Below are positions 46,874-64,000 of a stretch of 64,000 bases of DNA, in pieces; position 1 is the first letter of the stretch, and every line of letters starts with the position of its first letter. The position numbers and the translations under genes are program-made. The stretch comes from Spirodela intermedia (Eukaryota > Streptophyta > Magnoliopsida > Alismatales > Araceae), in the NCBI GenBank assembly GCA_902729315.2, contig LR746274.1:620001-684000 (forward strand), in the 5' to 3' direction. The notes beneath the pieces are model-generated. The model made no database searches, had not been told where the DNA came from, and was given only the letters and a program-made list of their open reading frames with translations.

Positions 46874-49339
46874 CCTTTCCCCCTTGACAGCAAGAATGCC
46901 TGCCATTAAATCACTGTGGCCACTTAAAAATTTGGTAGCTGAATGCATGACGATGTCTGCACGTAAGAGAGAAAAGCATTATTCACTGAGACGTAATGGG
47001 TGCAGCTTCTACAGTTTCATAGACTCGCAATAGAATATCCACGGTACACACCGGCCCCGAGCTCCAATGGACGTGATAGAACGGGAGACATAATACTATT
47101 ATCCACCAACACAATGGCGTCATGAGCATGAGCTAGCTCCGAAATTCTCTGTGGCAGACCATGCAGCAGAAAATAGTCATTGATCAAGGATCAAGGAAAA
47201 TATAATAAAGTAATCAAAAGCCATAAAACTACATGTTGAAATCGAGGGAAATATTGAATGTACACAGAGGATGGGTTGTTGCGTGTATCCTCGTTTGGTA
47301 GTCTAGGTAGGAAGTAGAATACACTCCTACGTGATCTCTCTCTCTCTCCTGTCTCTCTCTCTCTCTGTTCTTTCATTGGGAAGTAAAGGGTATCCAAATT
47401 GTGGGCTCTCTATATGTAAAGGGAAGTGTACATGTTGAATGATGAATGGGTACTCACCCTGTATCAATTGAAAGAAGAAAAAAAAAAGAAATGACTTATG
47501 AAGATCATAAAAATAAAATAAAATCTTTTGATTTGGCAAAAGACCGTTAATGAAGCAATCCAGTTAATACCATGAGAAAATCTAAGAGTCACATTTAAAA
47601 TTGAAAACCCAGAATCCTGAACGTATAAATTTTCATTAAAATAGATGCATACACGTATATCGGAAATTTGTAGCCGAGGATTCGTTGGGCTCTCTAACCA
47701 CACAAGCCTTGTGCGGGGCCCAATCGCAGATGAGACCTCAGCCAAATCGGAAGTATTAACGCGCCTGTTAGATGATAATTTAATGAATAAACTCATGGAA
47801 GCACATAAATTTTATTCACAACTTTTAGTATCACCAAAAGAAGAAGATTATCATTAAATATCAAGCCTTACCTTACGGCTATTCCTTGCTTTGGGACGAC
47901 CTTTGAGAGGAGCCGATCAGAACCACCATATATGTCGTCACCGGCAACTATTTCTTGGCCTGATACCAGAGTTTGTCAGCAGCAACAGAAACAGATGTAT
48001 CATGCTCTGGAGATCGAGCACCTGAACCAGACGAGGGAGGATACTACCTGCTTCAAGAAGGTGGGTGACGGCAGCTAAAGCAGCCATTCCGCTGGTGAAG
48101 CAAAACGCCCTGTCAGCCTTCTCAAGCTTGGCCAGGAGACTGATCACATGCAGCGCAAGATGATTTTTGGAATAAGAACTTTACAGCATGCTGATTGCAG
48201 GAAGTAGAAATGGAATAAACTAATTGCTCGAGGAGATCACAACCAACCACAATTGGTGCCTGGAAATAATACCTTTCTAAAACGTCTCGAGTTGGATTTC
48301 CACTTCTCGTGTAGTCATAAGGACCATTCTCTGTTGCTGAAGGCTGGAAAATTATTTGAGTGCCAATAATTAATTAAGTTGTGCACCTGAACAACTGTGC
48401 GTGAACACTGATATTAATAGTAAGGGAGTTAACTTAAGAAGGAATAGGGGTTTCTGACTTCCAACATTAAAATTCGTTATTAATTAAACACCCAAAATAA
48501 AAGTTCAATTCCAGCAAAGTTTCTTTCAATTTTTGGCACAAATAAACACCATCAGAAGAATCCAAGACTAGAAAAATTACAGAATAGGATAAATTACGCA
48601 AATATATGATATAAGATGCATGTGGTATGAAGATAAATTACAGAATAGGACAGCATATCCGTGATGTCAATACGCATTAGAAGTTGGCAGACGATGAAGA
48701 TGGAGATGAAATGAATCCTACCTTCTATCTGTAATATACATGACTCTAGCATAGCAAGAGAGCAAGTTTCCTCATTAGTACCTGCTTGAAAGTGGCAGTT
48801 TGGTAGAGAGGCGTGCTAAGAGCATCGTATGGATCAAAGGAATTGTCAAAACCAGTTAGTATCGTGGATATGCTGGGATCCTTCTCTTTAGACTCTGAAA
48901 ATGACAGGTTTAAAGAAAATGTAAAACCTTACGGCGGAGATGGAGATTGAGATGTAATATCACATAATTAGAGACCAACCGAAATTCGGTGGAGACTCAC
49001 GACGCTCGTCCAAATCACTGCCCGCCAATGCTAAATTGTTCATGTCCCCGTCTCCGCTCAACTGTCCACGGCACTTCAGGTCGATACTCCGGGTCGAAAC
49101 TGACGTTGGAGAGGGTATGTTCCTTACGCTAGGAAAAGCCAGGGAACCCCTAGATCCCCAGGACTTCCTGAACCCCTGCCACAAAATCAGACATGGATAA
49201 GGAGGCACGCAATCACCATCGAGGCGTAAAGATGATGGTATTGGAAGAAGACTGGCCAAACGGAAAGGAATCGAAGAAGACCGAACACCTGGAGGTGGGA
49301 AGTGTAATCGTAGAAGCCTTTGTGAGCAACGCAAGTCAT
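45541..49339 (-). CDS. CBL: Cystathionine beta-lyase, chloroplastic
   Basis: CBL is a PLP enzyme that cleaves cystathionine to homocysteine, pyruvate and ammonia, the second step of plastid methionine synthesis. Thirteen exons on the minus strand (49339-49289, 49175-49001, 48894-48782, 48343-48273, 48139-48048, 47959-47872, 47764-47653, 47148-47052, 46956-46875, 46712-46595, 46437-46330, 46227-46125, 45716-45541) give 461 aa, against 464 in Arabidopsis. Signatures are [67 protein letters not shown], and SATKF with the PLP lysine at about K275. Sequence after [21 protein letters not shown] favours beta-lyase over gamma-synthase. The first 75 residues are plastid-transit-like. The start is less sure: it needs a 113-nt intron (49288-49176) that joins the only suitable ATG to the mature frame. 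Confidence 0.93.
46246..46270. repeat. (GA)n microsatellite in CBL intron
   Basis: GA run just upstream (in gene sense) of the exon starting at 46227, forming its CT-rich acceptor tract. Confidence 0.9.
46820..46873 (-). repeat. Compound (CT)n-(TA)n repeat at a CBL 5' splice site
   Basis: In gene sense the exon ends GGGGAAAG and the intron begins GTCTCTCTC, so the repeat starts within the splice donor itself, then changes into a TA repeat. Confidence 0.9.
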
Positions 49340-49990
49340 CGGAACTAGACTCCGGGAGCTAGGGTTCGATTCCCTGAACAGGATGGCGGCGATGCGAACC
49401 AGAGTCCTGAGAACCTGGCCCCCCGAGTACTGGAGCTTCCTCTCGCTAGTTTACAGTCGGCTGCAACGTAAGGGTATTTTTGTCTTTTAAGTTTTATCAC
49501 CCAGTTTTGAAAAGTTCATCCAGGAAGGCCCAGTTTAACGTAATATGATCCAACAGCGTTTCGTGGGTGTCAAACGTGGTTTGTGACGTAAGCATATACG
49601 AGCTTCTCCACGGTCAAATAAAATGAATGCTTAGAAGTGCAATCCTCTTGGCCCAATAAATCAAGGGTGGGTCCATACAGGAAGAGAGAGAGAGAGAAGC
49701 ACACTTCCCGCTGGGCATATAAAGCCCAATATCAGCTCAATTAGACAAAATGGGCCTGTTTGGGCCATACGTCCAGAAAATTCTCTCTCTCTCTCTCTCT
49801 CACTCTCACATGCACACAAAGAGCCCAGGCCGGGCTCATCTTGGGCCCATTGACAACTCGGCTCCGGATTTTGAAGAGAAGGAAAGAATGTACATACGAA
49901 GAAGGCAACTATGTTTTGCAATAAATAGGGCTGCCCGCCGCCTCCGGAGGTTTACAGTGAGAGCGGTCAGCGGCGAGGGGAGGAAAATCG
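49340..49990. promoter_or_regulatory. CBL promoter and RecQ4 3' flank
   Basis: CBL and the RecQ4 gene run in the same direction, so this 650 bp is both CBL promoter and RecQ4 terminator region. It holds GA and CT runs (49681-49697, 49781-49803) and several GGCCCA/TGGGCC motifs at 49525-49850. No further gene is seen. Confidence 0.6.
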
Positions 49991-57620
<7,630 letters not shown>

Positions 57621-58936
57621 CAGTCAGCTATCCCCAAATATTTCATACATGCAGTCTCCTAAGAGCTGAGTTATCTCGCTGTTCAATGAAAAAAAGAACA
57701 TATTCAGTACAAAAGAGAAACTTTAAGGAGAGTAGAGAAAATTTTGGTAGATGAAAATTGCTTCCAAAACTGCGAGTAAAAAATAGGCAACAAAAACAGA
57801 ATTTGAGTTAAAGTACGTATTATGTGCTCCAATTTCACCTTTAGCGTTAACTCAGAGGAGGGGAGAGAGAGAGATAGAGAGATAAAACTGCAAGAGAAAC
57901 AAGATGAGTAGGTATTTTCCAGGATTGACATTACTGACTTATGTTGAAAATAAGAAAACAAGCTTCACATTTCTGAAAACGGTTCAGTTGGTTAAATAAT
58001 GCAAGCAGAGAGTGTAAATAAAAGGTTTTCCTGACGACGGAAAGGCCATTAAGGGCACTGATAGAGTCATATAATCAGTCCGAGGTGAGTCTATCCTGTC
58101 GATAATCCTGCACATATTCATATACGCCTGGTTTTTAATAAACTGGCCAGGTTTTCAGGAGATCACGGACATTTTTGTGCTCCTACGAAGTACCGCGCAG
58201 GGAGAACATTCAAAGAAGTGACCCAAAACTAGCAACCACATCATCGAGAGAAGGAAACATGACAGATAATGTAATAGCGTAGAAACGAGAATTAACTACA
58301 AAAATGTGGGGTGGATTACTCCTGCCCAAAAGCCTTCGAAGCATGGCGTCTGAATCCTAACTTTTTTCGAACAAACGCAACACCCAGGGACCTTGTGTAT
58401 CTCGATACCATCGAAGCATACGTCTCTCCCTCTCACTTCTCGTCCTCTGCAGCGTCTTGCATGAGATGTGCGGCGAGAGGAGCCGACTTTGGATCCCGGA
58501 AACTCAAACCCTTCCAGAGGAAAATCCACCTCTCGAGAGGGGACGAGAGGAGAAGCTGGGAGATCTAGGAATCGAAAATATGGGTACAATGGAGACTACG
58601 CAATGAACAAGCTCACTCCACCGGCGTCCAGACGATGCCGCCTACGGCGCGGGAATGAGCTCTGGTTTCTGCAACAAAACGATTGAGCGAGCGAAGTAGA
58701 GAGAGAGAGAGAGAGAGACAGAGGGCGACGGAGGGAAACGAGCGGGGCCGGTCGTCGAAACGAGCTCTTGTCCGCGGTTATGGGCGCCAAAACAAACTTA
58801 GAAGCGCTTTTTGATTTTATTTCTCCACGCATTAGCTAAATTTATTAATAACCCCTTTTTTCGTTTTTATTTCTTACTTTAATAAGCATCGTTTAACACA
58901 ATTCTCCATAAATTACCACATTATCCTTTATAATTA

Positions 58937-58981
<45 letters not shown>

Positions 58982-59143
58982 GCTTGTGATGGAATGGAGG
59001 ATGCGAATAAGAGGGACCCACCGGTATCTTGATAAATGGGACCTACATTCTCTCGACCGTCTCTCTCTCACTAATGCGCCTGCATTCTAGAAAACCACAG
59101 AAGAGAGAGAGAGAGATGATAATCCATACGTTGGCGGAAGGTC
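57621..59143. other. RecQ4 5' region and COQ6 3' flank
   Basis: The RecQ4 leader probably continues to about 58700, perhaps with a non-coding exon in the GC-richer part (58300-58590), because a CT-rich stretch (coding sense) at 58696-58718 resembles other leaders of this window. A longer (CT)n run lies at 58938-58978. COQ6 ends at 59144, with a GA run 25 bp past its stop. No separate gene is supported. Confidence 0.5.
58938..58978. repeat. (CT)n microsatellite
   Basis: Pure CT repeat between the RecQ4 leader and the COQ6 3' end. Confidence 0.95.
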
Positions 59144-62100
59144 TCAAGAGAAGAGAGGCCACTTCTGGTCGCCGCTGGCGTAGGAGATGATGTTCCTCTT
59201 AAGGGGCGGGATGTACTGGGCACCGTGGAAGGCCGCCGCCCTCAGTAGATTGAGTGGCCCGGCGTCGACGGCGAAGGCCTTCTGGAACCCGTCCAGAATC
59301 GCCATCATGGTCGCATTGCCCGCCTTCCTCTCCTTCTCATACCTCTTCAACAGAGTCAACTGAGAAAAAAATAATACAGAAAACATTAATAAATAATAAT
59401 GGGCCGAGGCCCATAAGGCCAAATATAGAATTTTGTTTTTTTTTAAAATGGCATTTACCTCTCCGAGGTCAGTGCCCACGGAGACGCCCTCGGCGATGAC
59501 TTTGGCGAGGGCGGACGCGTCCCCAAAGCCCATGTTGACTCCTTGGCCCGCTAAGGGATGGACGGTGTGGGCCGCATCGCCGACAAGCGCCACCCGCCTC
59601 GTCACGTAATCATGGGCGTGCATCAGTGAGAGGGGGAACACCATCCTCTCTGACGCCACTGCCGTCACCCTCGGTGGGGCCCGGAAGGGTTCCGCCGCTG
59701 AAGAGGAAGGGCCCCACCAACTGGTGAAGCTAGAGATTCTCTCCACGTAACCCCCGAGAACGCCGGACCCGGGCTGGGGGCCGTGGCCGTCATCCATGGC
59801 GCGGTTTATGGCCTTGGCCAGATCGTCACCGTCCATGGACTTGTGAGCAGAAGCTTCCTCAGGGCGCATACTCCAGACGACGTTGCTGAATCTGTCACCC
59901 ACGGGGAGGAGGGCGATGGGTCCGGAGGGGAGGAACCGCTGCCACGCGCAGTCGTTCTCGACGGCGTGCTCCACGGTGCAGATGATCGCGCTCTGAGAGT
60001 AGCTCCTCTGCGTTGACTTTAGTGCCGCCATTTCCCTGACGTTTGACTTCGATCCGTCGGCTCCCACCTGCAGTAATCGATCCCCTTCCGGAGAGCTCAT
60101 CAAAAATGGGAAAAAGAAAAAAACAGATGCCTGAGGCTTCCCGTCGCTGATTACCACCAATCTGGCATGGAGGGTGTTTCCGTCGCTGAGGTCCAGCTTC
60201 ACGAATCTTCCGCTCGGTGAGTCTTCTAGTTGACTCATGATCCTGCTTGAAACGGAACGAGGCGATGGGACGGTCATGGAGGACAACCTGGCAGGGTAGA
60301 GGGCCCACTGGAGCTCTGCCCCAGACTGCGCAAGGATCAGACCAGAGAGTGGAAATCAGCGACGAAAAATATTAAGTCAACGCCATTCATAATGTATAAT
60401 GCATCCCATCGTATCGGTAACGTTTCAATCAAAAGCGAAATGAATAAAACTGGATGGAGAAAAAGAAAAAAAAAAGGATGGTTGACGAATCACCTGGAAG
60501 GAAGACAACAGAGAATAATGGAGTACTTTGTTCTCGACCACGCACCTGAAAGTCAAACACATTCAGTTAAAGCAGTAAGAGCCACCGAGATACCAGAAAC
60601 AGAAAGATGGAATGGAAGGCGGATTACCCAAGGCATTCCTTTCCCACATCTCTGGCATTATACCTGGTGTATCCCAACCCAGTGTAGTCCCAGACCTATA
60701 AAGGGAAAGATTACCTTATGGAAACGAGGAACTGTTTGAATTCTCAGAAACATTTGCATTTATGTGCCCAAGGTTAGTAACAAAGGCTCTACATATGATT
60801 GCGTAATTATTATAATAAAAAATACGTTAATGACTAGAGGTTCAGTAGTCACCTGCATCTTATCAAAGTATGCATGCCTTTGCTGCAGAACATATTCCCA
60901 GGCACCGATATCTGCAAAGTAGAAGGATAAATATCACCAGGACGAATAAGATCAGGCTCCAACTCACTTATGCATTGCATTTTTTATATTTACCGGCGGA
61001 AAAAAATTCTATTAACATTGTGACCCACAAGCTATTTGGGACTTTAGTAAAATAGTATCTGCATAAACATCTGAAATGTAACCAAGTTAGATCTTCTAGA
61101 AGCTAATCTTGCAGCTGCCAGAAATTTTACGAAGTACATCTGGAAGTTTCGAGCCAATATATACATATATATATATATATATAGTAATCAAAATTTCCAA
61201 ATTAATCAACATAATTAGCTGACAGAGATAGTCAACGTGCGTGAAAAGTAACTTACCTCTGAAGAAGGAAATAGTGGCGGGTGTCACTGTACTGACCCTT
61301 GGATCTGGTATCTCGCTTCTTTTGAAACTAGTTTTGAAACCCAAGGCAGGATTGTTATCAATGATTGCCACGGTCAGGTGCTTGGTCATTGGATTTCTTG
61401 CTGCAATAAATCAGAGATACAATATAACTTCTGAAACGATCAAATAAATACGAAACTTAGGGTTACCAGTTAACCCGAACCAGAGAAATCAGAATCATTT
61501 TCGGCAGAGAAGAAGAAGTGTCACATTAGGTTGCCTAAGAAATAAATGTAACATCGAAATTATTACTTCATCATGTCATCTTGGACACAGAATCTAGAAA
61601 TTTCGATCTTTTATTCTAGTAGAGACATCATCAAAAAATTGCTCTAACACATTTATCAAGTATGATAATAACTAAGCATCATCTATTGGACTAACTCAGC
61701 CTTGTAGGCTGGAAAAGATATGATTGATTCTTCTCCTCCGGCTAGTATGCCAATATCAAACACCAAGAAATTTCCGAGATGAATCAATGCATCATTTTTA
61801 TTATTGGTGCCAAAAATTTATATTAGTAAAACTAGTTTATCTTCAACATGTGTTATTGCTGTTATAATTCTTTTAAAATTCCAATTTGGTGGGATTGCAT
61901 AAAGAAAACGTTAGGAAAACTTTTTGGCATACATCCTCCATTATTTGATTCCTGAAACCAGTCTAGTCCAGAAAAAGTCAACAATTACAACAGCCCGCGA
62001 CTGAATTAGATCTACCAGTGGAAGTAAAAATAATCTCATAAATTTTATTGTTCTTCTATACAGATTTTATCCCCCCCCTGCAGGACCAGAATCACCATGC

Positions 62101-62828
62101 TTTTGATTACTTATCTTGCGGCATTGGCAGTTCATTGATTTCGTAAATAAAATCAAATGTGGTCAGAATTATCCTTGAGGTAATAGCTGTGCGACAAGAA
62201 AAAATTCAATGAATGACTGTTCAAACAGAAGCAACAAAAATTGTCGTCACATTTAGTTTTCCATGATAGCATTAAATTATTAGTGCAGCTGATATGATAA
62301 GCTTTGAGGAAGTGACAAGTACGTACAAAGTGCGCACGCAAAAGCCATTCCTACCATGCCTCCGCCAACAATCGCAATGTCATACGGTTCAGCCTTCGAT
62401 GTCCTTTCAAATTTCTCCCCCTGGTCCTAAAATGGCAAATCTGGTTAGCTCTACGGCTAAGGCATGGCATGAAAAATGAAATAATCGGTAATCCTATGTT
62501 AATAATGAAACAAGAGTCAAACGCGAGAGGAGACACGGATTAAGAAAACCGAAGAAACCACGCCAAGAATATTACAGTCTTATCCTCTGCCTTGGGGCAG
62601 GAACTGGACTCGCCTCCTTCCACGACGCTGCAGAAGGTCCTCCCATAGTTCCTTGACAGGCAGCCAGCAGCCACGGCATTTCTCCCGATCAACCTGCTCG
62701 CATCACACAGCGCATATCAGATGCTCACCGGGTATCGGAAAGCAGATTCGCATGGACACAAGGGGACACGCGAAGACGTGCTAGGAGATGTACCTTCGCA
62801 CGGATATTAGGCCTCCCTGCATCCCCAT
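59144..62828 (-). CDS. COQ6: Ubiquinone biosynthesis monooxygenase COQ6
   Basis: COQ6 is a mitochondrial FAD-dependent aromatic hydroxylase that introduces a ring hydroxyl group in ubiquinone synthesis. Ten exons on the minus strand (62828-62794, 62693-62576, 62426-62327, 61400-61257, 60911-60853, 60695-60628, 60545-60494, 60325-60155, 60067-59459, 59359-59144) give 523 aa. The first 50 residues are Arg/Ser/Gly-rich without acids, fitting a mitochondrial presequence. The FAD Rossmann motif is DIAIVGGGMVGMAFACAL (GGGMVG at 72-77). The mid-chain VGADGSKSNVRE motif and the second FAD motif GDAAHTVHPLAGQGVNMGFGD are intact. Intron 8 (60154-60068, 87 nt) is in frame and stop-free, so an unspliced read stays open. 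Intron 3 is about 0.9 kb without a gene. The second ATG (codon 3) is an equally good start. Confidence 0.94.
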
Positions 62829-63833
62829 CTGAGGCGGAAAAATATTGAAAACGATTCATAACTGGATTCTTCTATGAATTAATTTTTCAATTTAACGCGC
62901 GTACCTCCTTTACCTCAAAATCTCCGAGCAAATGTCGGATTTATGCAAATATCTCCTCAGTGATCGACAAAACGAAGATGGAGAGGTGTGATCAAGGTAA
63001 CAGGGGAGGAAGAATCCACTTCGACGACGCGGATCAGTGACTCGGGGCGATGGCTCCCTTCGTGGAATCCCTGGTTGGGAGAAGCTCCACGAAAAGTTAT
63101 ACCCTTCGATTCGAACGCCCGCGGGTGGCACAACTGTTCTATCCTGGTTAGTTTCAGGGTTCTTCGTAACGATGCTGTAAACATAGGAGCTAAAATGCAA
63201 TCATGACAATTTTTATTTTCCTGCGGACCAGCAATTACTTAATATTAATTCAATGACCTTTGGTTACTTTCCGTTAACGGCGGTTAAACTCGCCTTTAAA
63301 TGCTAACATCAACGGACTGACCGTTTTCAGACCGTTCGATCTAAATCGAACGGTTTCCTCTTATTAAAGGAAGCGATCAAGATTATTAAGGAAATACATA
63401 TTTTTTGTATGTCCGTATAATTCAGATGCGCCTTTTTTTTTTCAAGCTTACAAGGATTTTAGTATAAATTCGCTCTCTCACGTGAGATGAGATCCAACAG
63501 AGGAGCGCATCCCGGGAGCCCGATTCTCGGGCCTGTATGACCGGGCTTGAGCTGGGCCTGGCTCGGCCCGGTCCGTTGAAAGTCCCAAGCATATTAATAT
63601 TTTAGCATAGTTTTTGGTAATTGTTTTAACAAAAATTACGTTTTTACTGTAATCGAATCAAACGAAGAGGAGGTGGGGAAATGGGATCTCTGTCTCTCTC
63701 TCTCTCTCTCCTTCGGACCCTCGCACATCTATTTCTTCCTCGAGCTCTGACTTAGGGTGCCGAAGCTGACGATACAACGGTAGGGGGGGGGGGAGCTTCG
63801 GTGTCGGTCTTCGTCTTCGCAGATCCGGTCGCG
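62829..63833. promoter_or_regulatory. Divergent promoter region COQ6 / TM9SF
   Basis: About 1 kb between opposite start codons. The COQ6 leader reaches perhaps 63230. On the plus side there is a TATAAAT at 63463-63469, a CACGTG at 63479-63484, TGGGCC/GGCCCG motifs at 63515-63575 and a CT run at 63690-63711 in the leader. The minus-strand frames at 62910-63200 are leader shadows. Confidence 0.55.
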
Positions 63834-64000
63834 ATGCTTCCCGCCGCTGGATCCCTCACTCACCTCATCTCCCTTCTCCTTCTCCTCGCGGTCGCTGTTA
63901 ACGCGTCTGAATATGATCACAAGGTAGGCGCTATACACCATGCCGAGTTCCCTCTGTATTCTCTTTACGTGCATAGTTTCGGAGTCCAGTTTTCGAGGTC
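63834..64000 (+). CDS. Transmembrane 9 superfamily (TM9SF) protein, first exon
   Basis: The first exon (63834-63923, 30 codons) encodes a signal peptide (hydrophobic LISLLLLLAVAVNA) followed by SEYDHK. It ends at a GTAGGC donor, and the rest of the gene lies beyond the window. The end -ASEYDHK followed by an intron resembles the start of plant TM9SF/endomembrane protein 70 members, whose mature part opens DHKYQ. Those are nine-helix Golgi/endosome proteins. The call rests on a handful of residues plus the signal peptide, so any other secreted or membrane protein is possible. Confidence 0.5.
   Translation, partial: MLPAAGSLTHLISLLLLLAVAVNASEYDHKVGAIHHAEFPLYSLYVHSFGVQFSR

Overview
The window is nuclear DNA of a flowering plant. 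It carries plant-only genes (chlorophyllide a oxygenase, PsbS, a filament-like plant protein, SnRK2, a GASA peptide) that are split by GT-AG introns, in a compact landscape of about one gene per 4-5 kb. GC-rich exons, AT-rich introns and a very large number of CT/GA microsatellites suggest a small-genome, probably non-grass monocot. A duckweed-like genome would fit, but that is inference and not something the sequence proves. I found no bacterial, viral or CRISPR content and no intact transposon.

Layout, left to right: chlorophyllide a oxygenase CAO (-, 1923-5045); TLC-domain membrane protein (+, 8290-10435); filament-like plant protein FPP (-, 11292-16078); PsbS (+, 18371-19442); subclass I SnRK2 kinase (+, 20897-23786); glyoxalase-like VOC protein (+, 24521-25084); alpha-1,4-fucosyltransferase FUT13 (+, 25740-28354); cytosolic alkaline/neutral invertase (-, 30032-34030); GASA/snakin peptide (+, 37239-37777); mTERF-domain protein with an unresolved 5' end (-, 38654-39229); exosome subunit RRP45 (+, 42332-45261); plastid cystathionine beta-lyase (-, 45541-49339); RecQ4-type helicase (-, 49991-57620, 26 coding exons); COQ6 flavin monooxygenase (-, 59144-62828); first exon of a probable TM9SF protein (+, from 63834, cut by the window end). 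I rebuilt the exons by hand from splice signals and family similarity. For every complete gene the exon lengths add up to an open frame of the expected family length.

The genes form no pathway or operon. They cover chlorophyll b synthesis, photoprotection, methionine synthesis, ubiquinone synthesis, sucrose cleavage, N-glycan capping, RNA decay and recombination control, which is an ordinary euchromatic neighbourhood. The points worth a second look are structural: a GC-AG intron in RRP45, two 87-nt stop-free in-frame introns, microsatellites abutting 5' splice sites, a site II plus telo-box promoter upstream of RRP45, a G-box cluster in the FPP/PsbS divergent region, a degenerate tandem repeat near 35.4-36.25 kb, and the missing 5' end of the mTERF gene. 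I did not find a convincing, previously undescribed biological system.
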